From positions 10,818,501 to 10,882,500 of the forward strand of contig NW_024881278.1 of assembly GCF_018691265.1 (NCBI RefSeq): DNA of 64,000 nt. Reading direction: 5' to 3'. This document shows, piece after piece, positions 25,089-36,411 of the stretch. Within the stretch, counting starts at the first letter, position 1. Each line of letters opens with the position of its first letter. Both the position numbers and the translations under genes were made by a program. Origin of the DNA: Tyto alba. Its lineage: Eukaryota > Chordata > Aves > Strigiformes > Tytonidae. The notes under the pieces were generated by a model. The model was not told the origin of the DNA, ran no database searches, and saw only the letters and a program-made list of their open reading frames with translations.

Positions 25089-27246
25089 GATATGACAAAC
25101 TTTCTAATTTATAGCAGTTAATAAAAGTGATCTCCTGTACTTAATGTAGGGTGTGTATAACCATCATATTGGTAGCTGAAGGGTGAACCTTAGCTAGTAC
25201 TGAGCTTGCTGGTCCCAATTCAGTGCCATGTTGCTGTTAACAGCAGTACTTATGTATTAAATGCTTGGCTGGACCTGAGCCAGAATGTGCTTAGTACAAT
25301 GTAGAATGGTGCCTTAAAATACTACTGTATGCCAAGTGTTCATGGCGAGAATTGAGAGTTCACTTAGCGGTGTGTGTGTCACGGGGGGGGATACTTGGGA
25401 GCTGAGAAGAGAATGAAAATGATAAGACAAATTAGGGCATGATACGTTCACCCAGATGTTACCGTTATTGTGGTTTACCAGTTCTCCCATGAAATGTTCA
25501 GGGAGAAATAATGGTTCTGATGCTAAAAGTGATACAGTTTTGTTTTGGTTTTGAGGCCTGCTGAAATCCTTCCATGTCTATCACATAACTTGAAGTCTAC
25601 CATTTGCATGGTTATTCAGAACTGTTCAGGATAATAAGAATGAGGATATGAACTCTTGCACAAAAGCAGATAGTTACCAGCTAATGAGTCTGTCTAGCAA
25701 ACAGAAGATGTTGTTATCACATGAAATTCTAATCTACAGTTTCCACAGATTTGCAATTATGTCTTGATTTCCAATAAAATCTTTAATATTTAAAAGTTAA
25801 TTATAGGAAAATGGTCTTCAGTAATCCACGTAGCTGCCACACTGAGCATACAACAGTTAATTTACTAACATAGGGATCTCACAAAAATAAAGTAAATACT
25901 AAGGGCTAGAAGCTAAAAATTTAGCAAACAACATATATTGTGTTTGAGAGGTTGAGGTCAAATTCTGCAAGTGATATATAATGACAAGTGATTTTTTTTA
26001 TAATAATGTCAATGTATTTTTACTATTTGTATGCACAGTAAGCTGTAGATAGCTTTGCAAAAACTATAAGCAAGCCAAGCATGTATGTATATTAAAAATT
26101 ATATTCTCTTAGAAAAATGAAACTCTAGCATCATGCCAGGACATGGATTCAGATGTAAAGTTGTACTGAAAAAAAAAAAAAAGCTATTCTGTATGAGAAA
26201 CAAAATAATGACTGTGTCCAACTCATAAACAAATTGTGCTCAGGAGACCTTTGTACATAGGTCTGGTTACTTCTTAAAGCTATGTAAAGCAATCTGCTCA
26301 TGCTTAATATTTACTTTTACAAGTACAAAAACAACTTTGAGAAACTTTCTCGATTGGAAGTAAGTTTGAGTTTATTTTCTGGAGTTTGACAGCAATTCTT
26401 CTCGTGTTTTTGAATAAACTTAAAGATACTAGAAGTTGTATTATGGCTGCTAACTGGGGAGAGAATTTTTCATCTCCAAAACAAAGCTTAATCAGAAATT
26501 TGGGGAAGGATTTTAAGAGAGCAGCTGAGTAACAGGAGCGGAAGGTGTGGTGAAGTTGCTACCTGCTTTTTGTGTTACAAAAAGATGTAGAACCCTCACG
26601 CTCTAACATGGGAAGTATTAAGTATCAACAGAGTTTCAGGAGCAATCAAAGCACAAGCCACTAGACTTTATCACAAAATGTGTGTAATGCTTTTCTGCAG
26701 TACCAACTGTATACTACTGCTCCAGTCAATGTTACTTAGCAAAATATATTAAACTGCCTTTTCATGTCCATTGAGGAAATTGACATTTTCTAATTAAGGT
26801 ATATATCTCAGTAATTAGGAACTAATAGCATAGGAAAGGAAAAGAATTTTCTAAGTGCTCAGTGCTACTACTTGGTTATTCTTCTGTGAATGAGACACCG
26901 CATACCTGAAAAGTATGCCAAAGTAGTTACATTCAAGATTCTTTTATATTAAGGAATAAGATTAAATTAGTGTGTTCACTCCCTTACACGAAAATGTCTT
27001 TTTAAGAAAATATGATTCTAACTAGACTCACTGTCCATAATAGTTTTCAGCCTTAAAATCCTCCTTTGGAAATTTTAATACAGGATGAATGCTCACTGTA
27101 GAGTTGTATAAGGCTTATCACTTTGTAAATATATAGATTGGAATTGTTTCCTCTTGTAATTGACAGCTAAAAGTAGTGACACTTGCGAAGATAAGTGTGT
27201 AACTAACTACTGTGATTTCTTTTTTTTTTTAACTTCTGTTACAAAG

Positions 27247-27261
27247 GGAGATGGCAATCAG
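27247..27261 (+). other. Candidate 15-nt microexon (hypothesis)
   Basis: The 15 bases would encode GDGNQ. Upstream lie a branch-point-like aactaac (27201-27207), a T-rich tract (27217-27230) and the acceptor 'ttacaaag'. Downstream is a 'gtaaag' donor at 27262. The length is a multiple of three. No neighbouring exon is recognised and I cannot name a host gene, so this is a pattern match that chance could produce in 64 kb. Confidence 0.15.
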
Positions 27262-30200
27262 GTAAAGCTTGTTCATGTGTATTGGAGAAAGGCTGAGACA
27301 CCAAATGTTAGATCAGTCACTCTTGCTGTGCCTTATTAATGTTACTTAACGTGCACAAGAACAATTTTATCTGCTGTGGATCTGGTGTTCTCTCCAAATG
27401 CTTTCAATCCAGAATATAATTAAGAATTATTGTTGCTGTTTGAGTCTTAAAGAAAGCTTCTTATTCCAAATTCCCAGTGAACTTTGAGTTCAGGTATTTG
27501 CATTTGCAGTGAGCAGCTAAAAAAATAAAATGCAGTCTGCTTACAGTGGCTAATTCTAGGAAATCCTTTGCAGTCAGCTCTAACCTATATATGCACCTTT
27601 TCAGAAGAGTAAGACCAGTGCGTATGTAGTCTATTCAGGACTAAATAGATAATTTGATTTGTGTACAGCGAGGAGGGTACATAATATCTTTTTTAATAAA
27701 ACTTACTTTGTGTTTTACTTGAAAGTGATGTAGCCACTGATGCCTCTGACCATTCTTCTGTCTCTTCATGTATCTTGTCAGCATTAAATACAGAACAGAT
27801 GAAAAGACTTGCTCTTAAGTGTTTTAATGTAAAATGGATGCTTGATTCCCTCCCCCAGTATCTAAAATTATTTGAAGTTGTGTGATTTCATATATGATTA
27901 ATCTTTACTATGCAAACTATGTTTTGAGCATTTAGGAGGAAAACATGTCCTAAAGGCTTAGTCTGAAGCAAAGGTGAACGAGAATATGCATATACTTACC
28001 TTAGGTGTGTTTTTAAAAAAGGTTTGCCTTTTGGGCAGTATGACCAAAAAATCAAAAGGCTTTTGAAAGCAACAGGGCTGTATGTCTAACATACTGGATA
28101 ATGATACATGCATCATGTCTGCCTGGGACCCTTCAATATCATACCAGTTTCAGTAAGTCACTCCTAGTTCTAATACTGTGACCATTCACAAATAGCAGAT
28201 CTGTTATTAGTCTTATCTGTTGTCTTTGCATGTTTACAAATAGTGAAGCCTGATTTTGTTGTGTAAGGATCTACATTACACAGTGTACTGTACCACAGTA
28301 ACCTTAGTTATTCCTCAAAATGCCTCCAACTCCTTTTTACCGTTCCCATGTTCCTTTTATCCATAGTTTTGCTGTGTGTGCTTTGGTATTTCCTGACCAC
28401 ACACAAGCTGGAAAAAGGTGATGTATTGTATCCTGCTCCCAAAGGCAGGACTGAGCTCATGTGCCTGTACTAATCAGCTACCTGGTGGAGAAACCTCAGT
28501 GAAGAAAGACAATATTCATGTTGTAGTGATACTTAATCTACTCTGTAGCTGGTATTTGCAGAGTTTATAAGAAACTGGTATCTTTGGCCTCTGCTCTCCA
28601 TAAAATTCATGTGCAATGGGTGATTAAGTTCAGAAGTTTCTGAAATGGACCTGGCAGATGTTTGTATAAGTAGCATAAACACAATTTCATTTTTTGGAGA
28701 AAGTCAGGATAAAGTAACATCGTATACAGAAGCTGGTGCTGATAGTTATGCTTTTACAAACACTGAATCCAAAACAAGTTTTGAAACTTACTACCAATTC
28801 ACTTAATCAGGTAGATGTACCATAATAGCAATGTCATATTGCTGCTGAAAGGGGTTTTGTGTAATGTTTTTTCTTCTGCTGATTGAGAGGCAGGCCATCT
28901 GCCATGAAGTGTTCCACATTTGTCTTTAGCATGCCACTTGCAACTTCAAGTGAGATTTCTAAGTGAGATTCAGTCTGTCCCATCTTTTGTAAAAAGAAAA
29001 TGATTTTTTTTTAATGATACTAATGTATCTGACTAATCAGATTTTTTTCAGATGAATCTTCAGTTGCTCAAAATGGTTGTCATTTCATACTGGCAGATTA
29101 TCTTTAACATGGGTTATATACTTCCTTGATCAGAGAAAGTATCTTGATTGGATGCTATGCTGGAGAAATGGGGATATAAAGAGATATTAAGTGTCATAAT
29201 TAAATATTCCCTGCTAGCACTGGTTTCTACATTCATGTGTCTGAATTAACTGAAGATACATAGATTGGAAGTGTATTTGTGTAGGTACAGAGATCAGTTA
29301 TTGATTATTGAAGTAGTGCATCCTTATTCTGGTGCTTGAAATGCAAGAACAGTTCCCGCTTTTAATAAACCATGCTCCAATCTGGATATTTTGAATGAGG
29401 CAATATGAGAAATGAGTATTTGTACCACACTGTCATGTCAACATTGCTGATTCCACCCCACCCCCATACTTTGCTTTTTTGAGCATTTTGACAAGACCCT
29501 TTTGAGTGAAAGGTAGATACAGGTTTAAGATAACTTCTGATTAAGGGGGTTAAACTGCTCTTGCAAATGTGAAACCTAAGTTTAGAGTGATATGGTTCTG
29601 AGGGGGAGTTGAGTGTGATAATTAGCAGGTTGTTCAGCACTTACTATGATATTTTGAAAGTGTGTGCCTGAATGGGAGCTTTACAAAAGTATGAGAAATG
29701 CCAGGGTGTGGTTTACAGAAAGGAAGTCTCGATTCTTTTGAAGCTAATAGAAATGATGTCATGGATGTTTAGAGACCAGACTCTTTATTTCCATGTTATT
29801 CTCAGATTTGTTGGATTGACAGTACAACTCTAGCAATATTTTGACTGCCCTAGAATATATTCATAATAGCAACTTCACTAAAATTTCATAGTGGGAAAGC
29901 ATGATACTGATTTAAGTGTGAGAAAGTCATCTAGAACATTGTGTGGAGGTTGCATTACTGTAAAGTGTGAAACAGGCTGTGTGACATGGGAACAGACTGT
30001 TGGAAATGAGTAGTAGTTTAAAGCACTGAGTAGCTAGATCATAAAGTATATATCTTCCTCTCTTTTCTTATCTTTGGTTGTTACTACTTACAAATCTAAT
30101 GAGTTTGGCTGCAAAATTAACTTTCTGTAGAGGGTTCATAAAATAAACAAGAACAAAGTATTGTTAGATGGGTGAATTTTATTCAGTGTGTTAGGCTGAA

Positions 30201-30944
30201 TTAGGATGTGGCTTTGCAGTCTGATTAGAATTTTAAACATGCCTGGGAATTAAGAAGAAAGAAGAAATAGTTACATTAAAAGGCTCCAGAGAAGCTTCTT
30301 AGAGAGCACACTTTGACCTTGAAAAAGATAGAACCAGAACAAGTGTAAAATATAAAGAAAATAATCCCGCTATTAACACAAAGTACTATAACACAGAATT
30401 GTTCATATAGAAAAAAAAAAATCAAAACAGTAAAGATGCACATAGATAGGAGGGCTATATTCATAGTAGTCAGAAGTGAAATAGTATAATTAATTTTAAG
30501 ATGGTAAAGTTTTATTTTTAATCTGTTCCAGGCTATCATGGAAATAAAGGTTTGTAAGGACCTGTATAACTGACAGTTCTTAATTTTTTATTAAATATTG
30601 CAAACATTTCTGTAGTTGTTTTAGGTTGCTAAGTACCCCAATTTAACAACTTGCCATAGATGTACTACATCACAGAAATACTTTTTACTGGCATTACTGC
30701 AAGAAATGTGAGATCGCAAAATGGGGAGCCGTTTAGTTATTGCAGTAAATAAAAAGAAAACTGTCACAGCCTGAAATTTATTGTTACAATGAAGATTGTT
30801 CCTATGCTTTTCTGTGAGCACTCAGAATATGTGTAACAATGAATTGATTTCATATAGTCATAAATAGGGAGAGTCCCTCAGGGTAAAATATTGATTGAAG
30901 TGAACATATTGATTTGACTTGTCAACATAATATTTTTATGTTTT

Positions 30945-31452
30945 TATAGGTTACTTTGGTTTGGGTTGGAAGGGACCTTAAAGACCATCTAGTTCCAACC
31001 CCACTGCCACGGGCAGGGACACCTTCCACCAGACCAGGCTGCTCCCAGCCCCGTCCAACCTGGCCTTGAACCCTTCCAGGGAGGGGGCAGCCACAGCTGC
31101 TCTGGGCAACCTGGGCCAGGGCCTCACCACTCTCACAGCAAAGAATTTCTTCCTGATAGCTAATCTAAATCTACCCTCTTTCAGTTTAAAACTGTAATCC
31201 CTCATTCTATCTCTACCCTCCCTGACAGAGTCCCTCCCCATCTTTCCTGTAGTCCACTTTAAGTACTGGAATGCTCTATATGTGTCTCTCTGGAGCCTTC
31301 TCTTCTCCAGGCTGAACAACTCCAACTCTCTCAGGCTGTCCTCATGGGGAAGGTGCTCCAGCCCCCTGATCGTCTTTGTGGCCTCTTCCAGACCTGTTCA
31401 AGCAGGCCCATGTGCTTCTTATGCTGGGGAACCCAGAGCTGGACACAGTGAT
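30945..31452 (-). mobile_element. CR1 LINE, 3' part, minus strand
   Basis: On the plus strand it begins with 'ggtttgggttggaaggga' and runs through 'cttccaccagaccaggctg' and 'cttccagggagggggcag'. It continues through 'ctctggagccttctcttc' and 'ggctgaacaactccaact' to 'ggggaacccagagctgga'. These are CR1 3' blocks in reverse complement. It is the best-preserved CR1 in the window and keeps a long open frame of the ORF2 tail. It is 5' truncated. Confidence 0.95.
30978..31325 (-). pseudogene. CR1 ORF2 C-terminal tail, 115 codons open
   Basis: This open frame matches the C-terminal end of the CR1 ORF2 polyprotein, with pieces 'FSLEKRRLQRD', 'FKLKEGRFRL', 'KKFFAVRVVRPWPRLP', 'APSLEGFKARLDGA' and 'VWWKVSLP'. 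The endonuclease and reverse transcriptase domains lie upstream in a full element and are absent here, so it cannot make an active protein. The frame probably stays open because the insertion is relatively young. Confidence 0.8.
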
Positions 31453-34400
31453 ATTTGACATTATAAGTTTAGATTCAGAGAAAGAATGGAGTTGTGGTTT
31501 ATCCATTAGTATTTTCCTTAATAAACTTGATTTAATTGGGATGCAAACACATGGAAAGAGCATTCTGATTTAAACATGATGATAAATACCACATCTAATC
31601 TCTTGTACCTGTCTAGTGGGCAAGACAGGTCATGGGAGTGGTGCATTGTGTAGGATATTCCTTAAGAATTTTTTCTGTCTTAACTGCTAACCTAGTTCAT
31701 ATACATGGTATATTTGTAAAAAAAAAAAAAAAACACCCCACATTTAATTTTAACTATTTTGAATATTTGAATTAGAATTTTAAGCAGTGTAGTGCTTAAA
31801 ATATACAGCTACAAGATGATACTTGGGATAAATTATTCACGGGTTGCATATTTCATTCATTACGTGTATCTTATCTTTGTAGCAAAAAACATGTAAACCA
31901 GGAAGGATGATTATGACCAGTATGAAGATTGTGTATAACCAGTTAAGATGATAGCCTTTGTAGGGAGTGCATCAAATTCTCTAGGTATTTTAAACTGAGT
32001 CACTTCTACCAGCTGTAAAGAAAAGATGTGTGTGTTAACAGTGGTATATTCTAGACAACTTTCCTTTGTTTTTCGCTTTTAACTTCCCCCATATGTACTT
32101 GTGCAAACTTTAAAATCTGCAAATAGTTTGTCTTCATTTTTGGTAAAAACTTCGCTGAATTTAGTCTGCAAGTTGTTATCATTCTTTAGCCACATGTGAG
32201 AAATAAAAAGCTATTAAAATTGGATGTGTCTAAAATAGTACAACTGATGTACACGTTTGGTCTGTTTGTTATTTCATCTTGTAGTACCAATATTAAGTGA
32301 CAAGACAGTTATTTCTACAGTGTTCAACCAACACATTTCTTCGAAGCAGGATTCTCTATACAGTTTTTCTCCTTTGTAGAATAAAATACTGTTTCTAATA
32401 AAAATTCAAAGGAGAAATAAGAGCTCAGCAGCGGTTGTACGCCTTCTTTTATCATCCATACATTTCACTAGTAGACTTTAACTTGAAAATGCTCTAATGT
32501 AATGTTGACAATGAAGGATAATATTGCAGAATGTCATCCTTGGCTTTGTGAAGATTGACTGAAAGTTTGAGTGGTCAGGTCTGGATTTATCAGGTTGGTT
32601 ACAGAAGCTCTTGTACCATACTTCCAGATTATCCCAATTGGTGTAGCATGGGGCCCTACTCAATATAATAGTGCTACTCAGTTCTTGCATTTAGATCAGA
32701 ATCACCCATGTCATGTTTAAAACAATTTTGTAGACAAACCAATATATTAAGCCATGGTTTTGTTTTTCAGGAAGCTTCAGACATAAAGTAGCATACAGCA
32801 CTGGTGACATCTATAACATATTTGGTCAAATCCGGTGATGTTGAGTTTAAGTCTGTTTAAATGTATTAAATGAGAAATGTCTGCTGCAATCCATTGCTTC
32901 CAGTAATGGATCTCCAGATTTTTAATCATGTGTGGGATGACATAGAGACTTCTAAATTTTTTTGTAACAGTGTAACCATCAAGAGAAGAGCCTCAGAGAA
33001 ACACAAGACCAGAAGCTGCAACATGCCTATTCCTTTGCTAGAACATTACTCAGCGCACAATCTTAAACAAAAACAAACAAACAAAAAACCCCAACCTTCT
33101 GAGTAGATAGAATATGGAAAAAAAGTAACTGCACACACAACCCCCAGACAATGCCCTGGAAAAACTATGTTTCCCTTAGACAGAAAAAGTCTGAAGTCAG
33201 GGCCCTTGTTTTAAGCTACAGAGTAATTGTGAAACTGATGGGCAGCAAGCCAACTTGTCTGCTTTATTCTATTTTTTAGAAACCTACTGACAAGTTCTTG
33301 TAGTATTTACTTTTTAATATTAAAGTAGAAGATAAATTTTTTTATAATAGTTAATCGTAAAAGACCTTGTCTATATGAGAAAGTAATAAAGCATCATGGA
33401 GACATAAACACAGAATTCTTGCTTGCAAATGTGGGTGTTGAATAAATATCAAATTAGTTCTGACTGTGAGTATAAAAGTAAATATTCCTATCACATACTG
33501 AACACTTTTCCAAACATTTTCTTCTTGCAAAATATTGCTTGAGGGAACTTTTCTCTTGATTCTTCATATTTTTACCTTAAATATAAATTAAAACCAGCAA
33601 TTATTTTTGGTAATTTAACTTCATAATATCTCTTAAATTGAATAATCATGAATCTTCATCTTTGGGGAGGCTCTTTAGAAAGAAGATCCTGTGTTTTTTC
33701 TAGCTTTGCTGTATTCTAGTACAGCCTATATACAAATGCTGTTTTTACCCCCATATTTATGCAAAATAAAATGGTGCAGCTTGTTTGGAAGAAAAAAAGT
33801 ATTCAAACACTATTTTCAGGCTAAGTATTAGGACTTGGTCCTCTTTTCTGTGAAGAGATTTATTAGTGTTATGAAACTTCCATTAATGTAAAGGAAGACA
33901 TTTCTGTTATGCATAAACTTTGGGGTGTAGTGGTTTCAAGTGACTTCAAGTCAGAGATCATCAATATTCAACTGTATTTCATAGGAATTTTACTCTTGAA
34001 TGCATTTGTAATGAGAAGGCTTTCCAGGTCAACGTGTAGCTGTTGCTAGGAGAGATTTCCCCAAATACAAAAAAGCCAGGATTAGGTGACTTTAAGGTAA
34101 TACTACTTCCTCTTTATAGACAAATGTTGGATGTGGTAGCAGATGTGATGTTTTTAGAAAGTCAGCAGAACTTCCTGTTTCTAGATTCAATGGCATATTT
34201 ATAACAGAGCAGTGCATTATTAAAGACAGTGGATTAAATAACTTTTGTGCCTTCAAGGTCAGACTTTAGGAGCTTCCTTCAACAAAACTATTTATATGCT
34301 GTTTGGTCTTGTTTGTTAGATAACTATTGTTGTTTTGCTTAGCTTTGGTTGTTGAATATCTATTGATACAACCCCATTTTATGCTTGCTTCAAGTGTGAA

Positions 34401-35341
34401 TAAATTACATTGTGGGAGTAGCTATGTAGAGTTGTGATGACCAGGATTATGTTGAAGTTCTGGAAGTGTCCTAACACCTCTAGAGATTGTATGAGGTTGT
34501 TATGCAAAGCTATGAGAGAAAGCAAGTAATTCAAGTTTGGTAACTGGATTCCCCCCTGCTGTCAAGACAAAATAATTCAAATGCTAAAAATATTTCCTGT
34601 AGTCAGGTAGTAATGCTCTACTGTACACATCATTCAGAAGAGCCCAGAGGACCACTTATTGGGGAAACCCTTCTCTGCTGTTTTGCCCTTAATGTAGCTG
34701 AAAGAAACTTGGTGTTGTGAAAAACACACCCAGAACACTAGGGTATAGTGTGTTTCTTTAGAAATTGTATGAAAATTTGTCAATACCTTAACTAGTCTGA
34801 AATGGCCTTACCTTACAGTTTGTTTCATAAAGTTCTTCAGAGATGTTTGGGGGATTTTCTTGGTTTGTTTTTTTCCCCCCTCAGATACTAGTGGGCTTCT
34901 CCTCCAGAACTCTTTTCTGGCAAAATCTTTTTTGAAGATATGGACAAAGGTGTACATATGCACTGATGATGTGGGTAGATTTTGACACAGTAAATAACCT
35001 TTTCCTGATGTGACTTCTGTTCTTTTTAAAGATTAACTCCTTGGCTTCTGCTTGAAAGCTGAAGGGTAGTTCTAAAGTTTGAAAAGAAGGCAATTAGGGA
35101 AGAAGGGATACTCTTAAGATATACAAAATCATGGATTGCATATAAATGGTGGATGAGGATTGGCTGCTCACTGTCTCTTCCAACACACACAAAGGCATCA
35201 AGCTGGGTGTGGTTCAGAACCAACAAGAGCTAGTTCTTCATGTGTAAGCAGACTTGTGGAAATCCTTGCTGAAGGGCTTTGGTGATGCAAGGAGTTGTGT
35301 AAACTAGGATCAACTGCTTGTAAGAGATTTCAGTTGAGATC
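31453..35341. other. Non-coding unique DNA
   Basis: No gene is recognised. It contains an A15 tract near 31720 and an AAAC tract ending in A6-CCCC (about 33064-33092). Small open frames (up to 78 codons) look random. Confidence 0.5.
35337..35341 (+). repeat. Target site duplication AGATC, left copy
   Basis: The five bases directly before the LTR start (TGTCC...) equal the five bases directly after its CA end at 36406. A 5-bp duplication is the product of retroviral integration, and 5 bp is common for ERVL-like elements. Confidence 0.85.
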
Positions 35342-35413
35342 TGTCCTGGGTTTGAGTGAGTGGTGGGGTTTTTTGATAGCAAGGGAGGGGGCTGTAGGGG
35401 TGGCCCCCTGTGA

Positions 35414-35426
35414 GAAGCTTCTCGAA
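35414..35426 (+). promoter_or_regulatory. Heat-shock-element-like site GAAnnTTCnnGAA
   Basis: Three alternating nGAAn units (GAA gc TTC tc GAA) match the known binding consensus of heat-shock factor trimers exactly. The site lies 72 bases upstream of the TATA-like box in the LTR U3. The core palindrome GAGAAGCTTCTC (35412-35423) is repeated exactly at 63623-63634 and with one change at 58765-58776. Binding is inferred, not shown. Confidence 0.5.
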
Positions 35427-35471
35427 GCTCCCCCAGCTCCAAGTCAGCTCCACCTCTGCACCAAAACTGAG

Positions 35472-35505
35472 CCAATCAGCTGCGCCTCTGCAATAATGTA
35501 TTTAA
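35472..35505 (+). promoter_or_regulatory. LTR core promoter: CCAAT and TATTTAA
   Basis: CCAAT at 35472-35476 is followed 23 positions later by TATTTAA at 35499-35505. The same pair at the same spacing is found on the minus strand in the 62689-63704 LTR. Transcription would be expected to start about 25 to 30 bases after the TATA-like box. Confidence 0.6.
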
Positions 35506-36223
35506 GAAGGGACGTGGTGAGGAGGTGTTAGACTTGTGAGGAGGAGTTGCAGCAGCTACGTGAACATCAAGGTCAGTGGAGGAATGAAGGAAGAAAGGAG
35601 GGGGGAGGTGTGCCGGAGCAGAGACCCCCCCCAATATCCTGTGGTGAGATGGCAGGGTGGCCCCCCCTGCCACCTGTGAAGATATATGGTGGAGCAGACA
35701 TTGATTTATGGCCTGTTTCATTTTGCCTGGACGATCAAGGTGCTGTACCCAAAGAAGGCCGGGGTCTCATGGGAAAAGGTAGCCCTGCTGCTGTAGTTCA
35801 GCACTGGGAGGATTGCAGCATTTGGGGGTGTCCCATGCCGGAGCAGCTCAGGAAGGGCTGCAGCCCGTGGGAGGAACTCCAGTTGGAGAAAGTTAGTGAC
35901 CCACGACAGAGCAGTGTGGGGAACACTGTGGCCTGTGGGAGGGACTCATGTCTGAGAAAGTTGGTGGAGGACTGTCTTCTGTGAGAGGGGGACCACGATG
36001 GAGCAGGGGGAGAAGTTCCAGAAACTCCCCCCACCGAAGATGGAAGAAGTGGCAGCACTGACTACACGCCCCATTCCCTGCCCCTGTACCACTGGGGGAG
36101 GAGGTAGAGATCGGGATCAGAGCTGAGCCTGGGAAGAAGGGAGGGGTTGGGGGGAAGGTGTTCTCAAGATGTGGCAATGCTTCTCGCTGTCCTCCTCTGT
36201 TAAATGTTGTTGCTAATGTCTGT

Positions 36224-36229
36224 AATAAA
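36224..36229 (+). other. LTR polyadenylation signal AATAAA
   Basis: A canonical AATAAA followed within 12 bases by a T-rich tract, in the 3' third of the LTR as expected for an R region. Confidence 0.6.
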
Positions 36230-36406
36230 TGTATGTTCTTTTTTCCTTCCCCTAACATGTCTGCCTTTTGCCTGTGACCACAGGTGATCTGCCCCTCCCG
36301 GTCCTATCTCAAATCCCAAGCCTGCCTCACTTGTCCCTTCTCATTGCTGGAAGAGGAGTGAGTGGCTGCATGGTGTTTGACTGCCAACCAGGCTTGAACC
36401 ACAACA

Positions 36407-36411
36407 AGATC
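36407..36411 (+). repeat. Target site duplication AGATC, right copy
   Basis: Exact match to 35337-35341, directly after the CA end of the LTR. Confidence 0.85.

Larger units (their letters stand above)
21684..30944. other. Non-coding unique DNA, about 9.3 kb
   Basis: No gene or transposon is recognised. Open frames at 23401-23736 and 23664-24014 (minus, 111 and 116 codons) have no motif I know. The stretch contains a C11 run (24714-24724), an imperfect inverted repeat (25008-25088) and a splice-site-bounded 15-nt segment (27247-27261), described separately. Confidence 0.5.
35342..36406 (+). mobile_element. Complete solo LTR (about 1.07 kb) of an endogenous retrovirus
   Basis: The LTR starts TGTCCTGGGTTTGAG and ends CCACAACA, so it has the expected TG...CA ends, and it is flanked by perfect 5-bp duplications (AGATC). 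In order it carries a three-unit heat-shock-type element (35414-35426), CCAAT (35472-35476), a TATTTAA box (35499-35505), a G-rich internal region with degenerate repeats of roughly 68 bases (about 35834-36010), and an AATAAA signal (36224-36229). No gag, pol or env sequence adjoins it, so it is a solo LTR. It belongs to the same family as 57791-58846 and 62689-63704. The family name cannot be fixed without a library. Open frames at 35547-35984 plus and 35893-36258 minus are incidental. Confidence 0.92.

Noticed and set aside
35547..35984. 145-codon plus-strand open frame
   Set aside because: It lies within the LTR downstream of its TATA-like box. GC-rich repeats keep the frame open and no retroviral protein is recognised.
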